Shown here: piece by piece, positions 46,289-57,900 of the stretch
Numbering within the stretch: the first letter of the stretch is position 1
Layout of the letters: each line of letters starts with the position of its first letter
DNA from: Paraspadella gotoi
Taxonomy: Eukaryota; Chaetognatha
Assembly (NCBI GenBank): GCA_051294375.1
Contig: CM119268.1
Span: 9,607,216 to 9,671,215 of the forward strand
Reading direction: 5' to 3'
DNA length: 64,000 nt
Made by a program: the position numbers and the translations under genes
The notes under the pieces: model-generated
Database searches by the model: none
What the model saw: the letters and a program-made list of their open reading frames with translations, nothing else
Told to the model about the DNA's origin: nothing

Positions 46289-48656
46289 ATGGTGCTCCTA
46301 GCGGCGGCCGTGATCACTAAGAGCGGCAAGTCTCTTGTGTCGCGTCAGTTCGTGGAGATGACGCGCCCGCGAGTCGAGGGTCTCCTCGCGTCCTTTCCCA
46401 AGCTCATCAACGCCGGGAAGCAGCACACCTTTGTCGAGACAGAGAGTGTTCGCTACGTCTACCAGCCTCTCGAGAATCTCTACATGCTGCTCATCACCAC
46501 CAAAGCTTCGAACATCTTGGAAGATTTGGAAACGCTACGTCTATTCTCCAGGTACTAAAGATGGATAATATGATGATGCCCATGATTTCATTTGCCTATT
46601 TAAACCATTCATTTCTTACAATTCATTAGAGTGATCCCGGAATACTGCAAACTCGAAGAGTCTGACATTACCGAACACGCCTTCGATCTGATTTTCGCCT
46701 TCGACGAGATTGTGGCGCTGGGATACCGCGAGAACGTAAACCTGGCTCAGATCAAGACTTATACCGAGATGGACTCTCACGAGGAGAAAGTGTTCCAGGC
46801 GGTCAGACAGACGCAGGAACGCGAGGCTAAGGAATCCGCCAAGCGCAAGGCCAAGGAATTGGAGCAGGCCAGAAGGGAAGCTGCTCGAAAGGGACAAAAG
46901 CCGCCGGGTAATGTGTTTGTTTGTTCGCTTTGCACGCTCTTTCGCTCTTGGTTATTTGAAAATGCCTCATTTTTTCGCAGGATTTGGCGGTCACGGAAGT
47001 TCGAAATCCCCGTCTGATTTTGGACAGTCATCTTCCGTTTCCTCCAACGTGAGCACGCCCGTCAGCACTCTGTCTGAACCCCCGGCACCTACGCGACCGA
47101 AGCCCTCTACCGGAAAGGCTATGAAGCTTGGGTCGCGCACCAAAGATGTTGACTCTTTTGTGGACCAACTTAAATCGGAAGGCCAGGTTGTCGTCGAAAC
47201 TAACAAAACCGGAGGTGAGATTTCTTGCATTACTAACTTTATTTAACTTATTTGTTTAAGGAAAAACAGTTTTATTATACAACGATTGTATTTGACAATG
47301 TTGTTGTATAATAAAACTGTTTTTGTCTTAAACTTCAAACGCAACGAAAAGAAAGAATCATAACAATGTCAACTTATTGTTATTGTTATTAACGTTCCGA
47401 AACATTGTCCTCCACCCTCACCCACAGCTTTGAAATCCAACACTCCCGCCCCTACCGCCCCAAGCATTCCAACAGAAGCCGTTCACCTCAGGATCGAAGA
47501 GAAAATCAGCCTCGCCGCCAGAAGGGACGGCGCTTTGCAATCCTTAGAGGTACATGGGTTGTTATTTTCTCAGTGCGAAGGTGTTGATCTTATTTTTGTC
47601 TACCGCATTTATTCAAACTTAGGTTCAAGGCATACTCACTCTCCGAATATCTGAAGAGGAAAGCGCCAAATTAAGAATTGTGGTTGACAATGAATGCGAC
47701 AAGCAAGGTTTAGTTTTGACGAGAATTGAATTTAGATTCCCTTTCCACGTTTTTAGTACAACCTCTTTATAAAATTATTTTATTCCCAGGAGTTCAAGTT
47801 CAGACTCACCCTAACATCGACAAGAAGCTTTTCCTTGCCAACTCACAAATCGGGCTAAAGAATGCCGCCAAACCGTTTCCCGTCAACAATGATGTTGGTG
47901 TGCTGAAATGGAGGCTGCAAACGACAGGTAACTATCCGCGATGCATAATACTCTCCGCGATTGCATATTACTGAAATTAGTTACCGCACTTAGATTTTAA
48001 ATAATTCAATCATTTGAAATATTTCTTTTGCCGCAAAATCGTCTAGACGAATCGATGATTCCCTTGTCCATCAACTGCTGGCCTTCGGAGAACGGGTCCG
48101 GCGGAGTCGACGTCAACATCGAATACGAGTTGGAAAAGGAAGACGCCGAGCTCAACCAAGTCCTCATACAGATTCCTCTGCCGGTCGGAAGCGGATCTCC
48201 TGTCATTCATGAATGCGAAGGTGATGGACGAAATACGGGGTTTTTTTTTAATGTCTGCCTCACTAGTTTTAATATCTTTATATTATTTATTATTTCTGTT
48301 GCGAATTAGGCGAGTATTCTCATGACAAGAAAGGTTTTCTCGATTGGCGCCTTCCTGTCATCGATGCGGCCAACAAAAGCGGAACCCTGGAATTTACCGT
48401 CAACTCTGGTTCCCCCGACGAGCTCTTTCCCGTCAAGGTATGTGTTCCTCCGTTGAAGATCCTCTCCATTTTGTTTTTTCCGTTTGATTTTTACTGTGTA
48501 ATTTTTCTAACCCAGGTTTCCTTCACTTCTCCGCGTACGTATTGTGATATTTCCATATCCGAGGTCGTTGCCATCGACGACAACGGATCTTCGACGGGGC
48601 CTCTTAAGTTCTCCAAAGAAACGTCCGTTTTCACGGAGAAATATGAAATCAGCTAA
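46289..48656 (+). CDS. ARCN1: coatomer subunit delta (archain), COPI coat (9 exons)
   Basis: Exons 46289-46551, 46630-46907, 46981-47214, 47428-47549, 47623-47707, 47790-47927, 48047-48220, 48310-48437 and 48516-48656 give 520 residues (human 511), all phases consistent. It is part of the COPI coat for Golgi-to-ER and intra-Golgi transport. The N-terminal longin-like domain opens [20 protein letters not shown] and contains [19 protein letters not shown] and [17 protein letters not shown] charged helix follows ([20 protein letters not shown]), then a Ser/Pro/Gly linker. The C-terminal mu-homology domain runs from about residue 280 ([20 protein letters not shown]) to the end, with VLKWRLQT and INCWPSEN. 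The third intron (47215-47427) contains a perfect hairpin. AATAAA at 49135-49140. Confidence 0.97.
47262..47355. repeat. hairpin element in a delta-COP intron, with 3' motif
   Basis: Perfect 22-nt inverted arms (47262-47283 and 47303-47324; AAAAACAGTTTTATTATACA in the left arm) around a 19-nt loop, with weaker pairing beyond. Followed 17 nt later by CAACGAAAAGAAAG at 47342-47355, the same 14-mer that follows the hairpin at 55532-55653. Confidence 0.8.
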
Positions 48657-49624
48657 TGCTTAAATCTTGGATCCGGCTCGCCTCTGACGAAAAAGAATTC
48701 CATGAACCTTGTACAGCCGCCGATGTGCTTTGAGAAAATTTAAACGCATATGGACAAATCAATAGCTCTTTTCCCCCCCCCAACTCTTCCGCTGGAAGCT
48801 ACTGGAAATCCGTTTGTTGGTTCCCCCTTCCCCTCCTCCCTTCCCTCGGCCGTCCACGTCGGTATGAGCAGCGTTTTTTTCCATCCCATCTATTCGAATC
48901 TTTTCTAAGCAGAAATCAGCATTTCCCCATTTCGCTTGATGGCAAACAGTTTCATATCATCTTAAGGACTGCGTTTGACTGTTTTAATCACGTGAGGCAC
49001 GAATGATTTCTTCTAATCGGGAACTGAGCCATATAAGGGAATTCTCAAGGCCTTCATACATAAAAACAAATGACTTAGCTTTATCGTTATTTGTTCGGAA
49101 AAAAATATTTTTGATTAAAATACTATTCTTATAAAATAAAAATCCATCGGAACTATTATAACTTTTTTAGCTCTTACGTTCTTATTTTATCATGTTATAT
49201 CAGTAATTTCTAAAAGAAAAATATGGAGTTCTATGCCAAACTTTTATTCCCCAATTTTGAATAACTTAATAAAAAAATATTTTATAATAATCTAATTGAT
49301 GGAAGGATCTTTCTCTAAAATGTAATTTTTTTTAAAAAAGTCTTGAACTACTAGTCAATTCCATGTTTTCACATTTCTTTCGTGACTGTCGGTAGATTGC
49401 CAGAAATAAACGTCAAATCTATTTATGTAAATTACACGCAAATACTGGATCTTTGTATACAGTTAACTTTAATCGAGATGAACATAAACACCGGTTTAAA
49501 TCGATTATTTCAAATAAAATCATTTTAAAACTGAATGTTTTTATTACTTTGTTATTAATAGTTAATTCAAAGTTATGTTTCCTATGACAGGTATATTGGA
49601 AAAATTGTACAAAAAAGTGTACAT
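48657..49624. other. convergent spacer after delta-COP
   Basis: Delta-COP 3' UTR (AATAAA at 49135-49140) and, on the other strand, the 3' UTR of the candidate exon at 49625-49678. No gene seen. Confidence 0.5.
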
Positions 49625-49678
49625 TCAATGTTTAGGATCTTCCCACTGGGAATCCCAGTCGGTGATCTTTTTCTGGTT
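49625..49678 (-). CDS. candidate terminal exon of an unidentified minus-strand gene
   Basis: After a CTTATAAG acceptor the minus strand reads NQKKITDWDSQWEDPKH and stops; an AATAAA follows about 85 nt later. The Trp/Asp-rich peptide looks selected rather than random, but it is only 17 residues, and I could not find the preceding exon or the family. Confidence 0.35.
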   Translation of the reverse strand, partial: NQKKITDWDSQWEDPKH

Positions 49679-49769
49679 CTTATAAGCACAAAAGCGAAAA
49701 AAATTATGAAATATTTTTTATTTAAGATTTTTTTTTTTAAATACAGTTATACCTTTGTTTTTGACTAAA

Positions 49770-49938
49770 TTTTACTTTCGCCGACCGCGGTTTTGAAAAA
49801 CCATTTAAAAATACTTATTTTTAATAAAAATAATTTGAAAAATTATTATATAATTACCTTTATACTAAACCCTTTTAACCTTAACCACCCTTAACCCTAA
49901 ACCACTTTTAACCCTAACCCTGGTTGGCGAAAGTAAAA
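49770..49938. repeat. hairpin element carrying telomere-like repeats
   Basis: Arms TTTTACTTTCGCCGACC (about 49770-49786) and its reverse complement with one mismatch (49922-49938). The loop side at 49867-49921 has degenerate TTAACC/CCCTAA units including two adjacent CCCTAA copies. Confidence 0.6.
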
Positions 49939-50109
49939 GTAACCTTAAAAATATTTATTTTTTTAAAAAAATTTTATTTAATTAATAATTACCTTTAGGG
50001 GTAATTAAGGTTAACCTTAAACCCTCTTAACTACCATAATATATGCGAATAAAAAAATAACCGACCTGTTCGGTGTAAATATAAGAATGCAGAAATGTTT
50101 CCTTTTTAT

Positions 50110-50760
50110 CTATCCCAAACTTAACGGGAATTTAATATTGGTAAATAGAAATAACGCTGGGTTTCGGTTCCGTATATAATTAACTTGTAGTCGCGTACTA
50201 GGCCTACCTCGCTTAGAGTATCTTTGTCTTCTGACCCGACTAGCAAATACTACTAGGTGAGACTCATCTCTTCCTGTCGCCGAAAGCAGTAGAGGCCGTA
50301 TCCACAGCTCCTTCGGTAGTGTTGACGCCTTCAGAATGCCGTCTTGTCGGCGAAGGAAAGTCAACATCGCTCGTGTAACGTTGCTGATCATGTCTGTGGC
50401 CGTAGTCTATCGTCCGTTTGACGAGGGCTTGCCGTCTCCAGTAGAAACGAACTGCTGCTAATGGTGACAAAGCGTGGCTTACCGAGTGACGGACTTCGTT
50501 TTTGGACGGGCTGGAGTATGACTGACTGTTGTATCTTCTGAGTCTTAAAGGGAACGGAAACGTGAATGGTGAAAGGCACAGAGATAAGCCCATCTCGCCA
50601 GTTATAGAAACTAATCGCATGACTAAATTTGGGATAGTGAAGCCAAGTACTCTGGGAGTGAATAAACGAGACAGAGTCATGATTGAAAGCTTGCAGGGAC
50701 CTATGTCATATCTTCTAAGTGATGGAGGCCTTAAACCACCAAAGTTAGGGGCAAGATAGC
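50110..50760. other. GC-richer island with open frames on both strands
   Basis: Minus-strand frame 50264-50680 (138 codons, including SYSSPSKNEVRHSVSHALSP) and plus-strand frame 50529-50759 (including GLKPPKLGAR) overlap. Base composition differs from the AT-rich surroundings. I recognise no family; it may be a fragment of an old mobile element or an exon of the minus-strand candidate gene. Confidence 0.3.
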
Positions 50761-50872
50761 TCGTTTATTAAAAGAATGGATAATTCTTATATTGGTTGTA
50801 CTAATTCCATATGAACAAAGGGCATCAACACCGCTTGGCCGCCCCTTAACGACGGTTAGTTGCCCCGGAAAT

Positions 50873-51460
50873 GCTGCGTAGTAGTGATGTGAAAATGATA
50901 AAATTTTAGAAAATTAAAATTTAGCATATAAAACGTGAAAATAAAAACTATTAAAAATATTTTGGTAAATTTATTTTTTAATTTCATACATTAGTGGGCA
51001 CCAGTGAGCTATATTTATATATAGTAATAAGTATATAATGGCTAAAATTTTAAAATAAAAATTTTTAAATTTTAAGATCGGATTTGGATTCTTTGCATAA
51101 AGTTAATATAAGAAAGTATAATTCTTTTTTAAAAATTATTTCATTAAGTTGGTCAAAAATCTAAAAAACTATGTTAAAGATACCGATTTTTAATTTCGAG
51201 CTTAAAAATATAGTTTTTATAATTTTAACCTACTTAATGACATAATTTTTTAAAAATATTTATATTTTCTTTTATCAACTTTTAACAAGGAATCTGAATC
51301 TGTTCTCAGAATTTAAAAAAAACTATTTTGAAATTTTGACATATATATTATATTTATAAAAAAAAAATAACTCTAGATTAGTATTAACTAATATAATAGT
51401 TTTCAAGATATAACTGCTAAATTTTGATTCCAAACTTTCACTTCACCCTACTGCGTAGTT
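50873..51460. mobile_element. fold-back (MITE-like) element, copy 2
   Basis: Related to the element at 8285-8885. Shared blocks include GCTATATTTATATATAGTA, TTTCATTAAGT with GGTCAAAAAT, and ACTTAATGA. Ends are inverted (CTGCGTAGTAGTGATGTGAAA on the left; CTACGCAGTAGGGTGAAGTG as reverse complement of the right). No clear target-site duplication, which suggests an older insertion or decayed ends. Confidence 0.75.
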
Positions 51461-51958
51461 TATGCCAGAACGGCTTTACTTTCAGTTTAAGGAAATATCG
51501 AAATCTACGCGAACTTTTCCTTTTATGCCCATCATTGTAGTTTCAAGACCGGTTGGATAAAACTGTCCATACCATCGGCGCCGTAATAGGCCAATGATTG
51601 CGGGTTCTAGCCTTTGTCGGTCCTTACAACGTCCCCCTGCTGGCCTTCAGGAACTCGTACTCCTACAGCTAAAGCTGCAAAGACTGAGCTCGGCGCAATT
51701 TAAAACAAGTTTTACACTTAATAATTATATTTTCAAGTATTTATATTGGCATGCAGTGACGGATTTCCTTCGAAAAAACGTTTTGATTATTGAGAGCGGG
51801 TTATACAGCATCTTATGGAACGCCAAGTGGAACTACTGTCGACCATAAATGGTAATTGGTATAAAATACATTTCGAAACGATAAAAATTAGATTAGGAAC
51901 GAGCAATTTGGGGGAAGAAAGGGTCGGAAAGACGATTTTTCATTTGTCATTGACGTCC

Positions 51959-54900
51959 TCAATCGCCGTCGGCGACGGCTTCTGCCCGCGCCTCGGAATG
52001 CCCGGACTCGCAGACGCTCGCCACGACGCCGAGAGCCTTTTCCCAAGCCTAAAATAGCGAATTTGATTTTGTCTTTAATTGGAATGTAAGGGTGAAAAAA
52101 AAATTGATTACTGTATTGTTAATGTTTAACGATTTGCATTCAATAAAGTTAACTCGTTACTAACCTTGGCGCGATCTCCTGTGAAATCTGACCCGAGCGC
52201 CATCTTCAACGTTTTCAAGACAGAGACGTTGAGATTAAGGAAATCCTGGGGAACCACTCCCCGCGAATAATGGTTGTACCCCTGAGACGAAATAAAATGG
52301 ATCTCCCTGAAATTTCAAACATTTTTGAAAGTTCATTCCAAATTTAGTGGGGAAAACAAATCACTTTTTGGGCAAACCTCTTCCGGTTGAAAAAAGATAC
52401 GATTTGTGAAAGATGCAAGCAGTTGTTCAGCCAGCAAAATTAGTAAATTAATCAAAATGCAGTTACTTATAACCCTAATAATTAATTATGTGGAACTATA
52501 ATAATTATATTGTGGATAATGCGCTTAGTGGGCTGAAGACTACTATCCGTAAATATTGCGCCCCCTAAGCGGCCATTGAACTGGTCCTGGGATTAGAACC
52601 AGGCTTGAGGGTTTTCCAGGCCTTCAAGGCGGTTTTCGACCGTCCTCATGCTTCGCGCAGGGTAGGTACCATTGAAATAGGTTAGGTAGTCTTTTATACC
52701 CTTATTTTCTGAAAATAAACGTTAAAATCTATGTTTAAAAAGAGAGGGGGTCAAGATAATTTAAATGAAAGGGAGAGGGGAGATTAGTTTAGTAGGATTT
52801 ATTTAAAAATTTATATTCTGAAAAAAACTATAAAAAAATATGACCTGATTCTAATGATTTCTTTATATAATTATCGATTTTTTTTTAACAGTAAGGGCCT
52901 TACTAAGGCTTTACTTTTCAATAACCGCGAAGTTCCCTAGCTATTTTGGAAAGTAGATTCCCAATCCTAAAATTGGAATCAATATGGCCTTTGAACCGAA
53001 ACGTTCAGCAAAAGAGGGTTCCCAATGATTACTGGACTCGCGAAGCTGAAGATAGCGGGCGCTGTCGACAACGCAAACTTCACAAGAGAATTTGCCGAGT
53101 CCGCGATATGAAGGAGCGGACTCTCGCCGGGAGCGTTAAGATCATCTTCAGACATCTTTTTCTTTTACACGTTCATCTAAGAATCTTTGACAAAGTTTTG
53201 TGAGTAATTACGGAGTGGATGAAGATTGCATGATTTTCTATTTTGTCGGGCTATCAACAATTGAGGCGACTAACTTGGCGAAATCACATTAAAAATTATA
53301 TTAAACAAATATGAAAATATAAGTTATTATTAATCAAGTAGTATTTTAAAAATCATTCAAAAATACAATTATTGAAGAGACAGTAATTATTGTTGTGTTA
53401 GTGACAGAACCGTTCAATATAAGCAGTCCCTGAGGTTCTGATCAGGCTGTAACACCGTGTTACAGGCGGGTTAAGCGCCCCGTCCCTCTTAACTGCTAGG
53501 CGACCACCGGGCTAGAACCCCGGACCTTTTGGGTTGGGAGGCGAATGACTTGCCTCCGGCACCAATGGCCGCTGATGAACGGTTGGTGGATTTTAGTCCA
53601 CCATATTTTCATTATTTATTATTATTATTTCATTATTTTTTATTATTTTCATATTATTTTCTTTATTTCCGGGTATTAAATATTTTTACTGATATATATT
53701 TAAGCTGGATCGATTAAGGAGTTAAGGTTTACTTCTCGCTTATTTCGTTACTAGCCAGGGTCTAGAATGAAAATATAAAACTAGCTTTTTATAACTGACA
53801 GGCATTTTTCACACTATGCAAATTATAATATACAAAAGAGATTAAAACAATTTAATTCAATTTTTTTTTCTCTCTCTCTGTATCTTCCTCTCTATCAAAA
53901 ATATTATAATGGCCAAATAAAATCTCTCTAAATTGAATAAATAAGTATTATTTTTCTTGCTTCACAATCGATCATTAAAGAAGTCGACGATCCCTTGAAG
54001 TTTAACGTGAGATTATAACGGCGTGAGATTCAGAAATTCGGCTGAATAGCAAAGCAATTAATCAATAAAAAGTCGCGAAATTCAGACAGGTTTTATTTTT
54101 TAAAATAAAGGCCGTAAAATCCCCTAAAACTGGGGTTGATTGAGTGCAAAATATGAATAAATTTAATTATATATAATTATGTAATTATATATATAATATA
54201 TATATAATTATGTATAATTGACCAGAAAATACACTTTAAAAGAAATAATTTTATACTAGAACCGTTTTATTCCAAAAAACAACTATTTTTTAACCGAAAG
54301 TGGTACGCCACAAAGTGGCGTGGAAAGTCCATAAATCTCTACTTGATATTTTTTTCATTGTGATATTCGTTTTTTTCATTAAAATTTTAATGAGAAACTT
54401 TGCAAGAACCAACAACTTTTAGGATATTTTTGGGAGCCGTAATGGAAGCCCTAATTGGGGGGGGGTTAAGTCAAATCATTATTTTATATTAAAATTTTAT
54501 TAATGAAGTAATTCTGTTCGAAATTCTGCAACCGCATAAGTTGAATCAGAATTAGATTTAAATACAAAATCATGAGATTATAAGCTGCCTGAGCGTTTAT
54601 CAATCCAAATTAAAATTCATTATAAGGTTAAAGTAAGTTTTAACGGAACGTAAGCGGAATCTTTTGAACTTTGTATGATTCCAAGAACGTAAAACAAAGC
54701 GACATGAAGAGAAAAACAAAAAAAAGTCGAAGTAAAGACTGCCACGCCCCTTCATGCTCACCCCGACCTTACCTGCTTCTTGAGGATGTCAACGACGACC
54801 TCGTAATCGTCGAGATTTTCGATGACAGACGTGAGGGCTCGCATGACGGTCACCGCGTGCGCGCGAAGTTGACCCATTTTCAGAATCTTAGTTTCGGAAT

Positions 54901-57900
54901 GGAACGATGAATTTTAGAGAAGTTCGAAGATAAGGTGGCTTTACATCACCTTTATATCCACCTTAATGAGTTAATCCTTCTTTCCTCACCTGCTCCAACG
55001 GTTTGTCTTTGAAATCCCGAAAAAGTTGAACGCTCTTGGGAAAATCTGGAGAAGATGACGGAATTATATATTAGTTTAAACTCATAAATAATTTATTAAT
55101 TAAGCCAAGTGGATTGATTGATTGACCGAATTATTTTCCTGTCTTTTTTCTCTCCTTTCCTTCGCAAGATTCTAAGAAAAAAATGTTTCTTTCCTCTTCT
55201 CGTCTCACGCCTTTCGTCTTTTATCAATCTTTCTCGAAACCTGTGAAGAAATTTTTGAAGAGAAGAATTCCGGACTCTTTTTGAGTGAAGTTGACCTTCT
55301 CCCACGATGTTTGAAGGAGTTGTACCTCATATTTGGTGAGGGTTGTAACCGGGTGGGGAGTGTGCCAGCTGGGATCTGCATTGTGAGGAAGGAGACATTT
55401 TTATTAATCCATTAATTTAAAAGAAAAAAAAATAAAATAAAAATAGTAAAAAAATATTTGGATGAGATAAATTTCATATAATAATGATAATTTTAAAGAT
55501 TCAACTGCCAGCAAAATGTTCAAATAAAAAGTATTTAGAGAAAACAAAGTGTTTTTGTATTTGTGACAACGATTTATTTTATTTTTAATTAAAAAATAAT
55601 AAAAAAAATAAATCGTTGTCACAAATACAAAAACACTTTGTTTTCTCTAAATATTAAAAAACAACGAAAAGAAAGGATTATCACAAATAAAAAATAATAA
55701 TTTCTTTTGGAAAGTTCTTCAACAAAAAAACTAAAGTATTAAATTTTATTTTTAAAAAGTTTATTAGCAACTTAAGAATTTCAAACAGGAATTAACGCTA
55801 TTTATCTGTATAAAATAACTAAAATAACTAAAATAAAATAAATAAAAGGATGGAAATTCTCATACAGTATTTCATTTTTTTTTTTAAGAAATAACCCTGC
55901 CTTGGATAAAAGTCGTCGTAGATACTTTTAAAACACAAACACACTGTTAAAACACAAACACAAATGAAATAGGGAGAGTAAAGCGGAAAAAAGTTAAGAT
56001 GAAAAAAAGTGGAAGACTAAAAAATAAAAAAAGTGAAAAGGGAGAGAGAGAGAAAGAAAGAATGTGTTTGTAAATGAGTGAATGAGAGAGTGTAAGACAT
56101 AAAAAGAAATGGTAAATTAATATATGCATCGAGGGAGCATCTAAAAATTATTTTTAAAGAAAGAATTAGAGGAAAAACGAAATTTTTTCGCGCTTTAACA
56201 ACATTTATTCTTATATAATGGACAAGTTTCGACTCTAGTTTTCAAGTCTTCATCAGCATTGAAAAAGACACTTTCACAAACTTCTTTATATTGGTTTAAG
56301 GGAGGGAGATATTGAGGGAGAGAGAGAGAGAAAGTTTCCAACAAAGAAATGAGTAAAGAACAGTGGTCAGATGTTAGGACAGGAGAAAGTGAGGGAAAGG
56401 AAGGAGAGAGTGAATTTGAGATTGGTGAAAAAGAAAGAGAGAGAGACATCAAGACATTTGGCAATTTACAACAGTGAATAGAAGTGAAAAATTAAAGTAA
56501 CATAAGTTAATAATAAATAAATGTTTGTGAGAATTTGGTTTAATAGTAAGAATGAAATATGAAATAGAAGAATAAGTTGTGAGGGATAACTAAGGTAAGT
56601 TTTAAGAGAAAAATAAGATGAGAAAGAGCTCAAAATGAGCTGGCCGCCCCCTGGCCGGGCAAATGAGGGACATTATCGATGTGCTCGGTTCATTGGCCTG
56701 TAATGGGCTGAGAGGATATTGTGGTGGAGTGGGATTGGTTCGGGTCTGGCAAAGATCCGACTGGAAAAATGCCAAGTGCCACTCGTATATCTCTCTGGCC
56801 TGATAGGCCTGCCGAGAGCCCTCTTCTCACCTGACGGTGAGGTGGGCAGTTGTTTTTTCGTTTGACCTGCAACTCTTCAGTTTCTTTTATTTTATATTAT
56901 AATTAAAACCGATATAAAATGGCGTAGAAAGCATTAAATGTTTAAAGTGAATACATTTTCGGAATCCGCAGGAGCTCAGCTTTCTGAATTTGTACTCCAT
57001 TTGGGCCTATTTTGAAGTTGATTTGAATGACCCTTTTTCTTAAAATAAAAATTATTCATCATCGTCACATAGAAACAAATTTGTCTTTACATCATAGCGT
57101 TTAAAAAGCAAACTCAAAACCAAAAATATGTTAAATATGGTTTATATATTAAAAATGAAGAAGAAAAAATAAAAATCTTGAAAACAAGATCGGTTTATCC
57201 AATGTGTTGCACCGCAATAACTTTATTTTCACATTTATTTAATGTGACATATGACATGACGTGACATGAAATAACTACAATAACTTTCTTTGCCTGTGTA
57301 TTTATATATTATATTATATTATAATGGATTTTTCCCCTTCTTAACAAATAAGCGAGTTGAACACGCTGTATGAGTAAATTTTTAAAGTGGGACAGACTGA
57401 TGGACATACATACCAACCAACCGACCAACTGAAAAGTGACTTAATTGCTCCGCGAGTATGAGGGGTATTGGCTATTGGGGATTATCGTGGGAAAACTTAA
57501 AAGGAACTAAGTAGGGGAGTTAAGCATAAGGGGGTTTTAAATTAAGGCAAAGGGAATTAAATTCAGGGAGTTTAGGGTTAGGTGATAATATATAACCGAC
57601 ATTTTATTCTTTAAAGCAGGTAAGTAATATATAAAAAAAGATGTTATCCATCAAAAAAGTAAGGAAATAAAACTAAAAAATCCCGTTTGGTGCAACTTCT
57701 ATTTTGGTAAATTGAGCTAACCCATATTGACGAACGAAATATCTTCCGCGATCGAGAAAAAAAGCAGAATCCGACTTGGTGGGAAAAAAAAAAGAAAATC
57801 GGCGGCGACGTCGACGATGCAAAGGTTATGACTTATTTTTCGCTAGGGACTGAGAGATTGAGGATTCCCTCCGGGTAAAAGAGAGAGAGAGAAAGAGAGA

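Noticed and set aside
52282-52318. Earlier acceptor for globin exon 5 (EIHFISSQ reading)
   Set aside because: It needs a phase-2 upstream exon, but the E-helix exon ends in phase 0; the acceptor at 52282-52283 gives KKQ-GYNH with correct phase and helix F length.
55800-56470. Minus-strand Ser-Leu-rich frames in globin intron 1
   Set aside because: Purine-rich simple sequence on the plus strand; no splice sites consistent with the globin exons.
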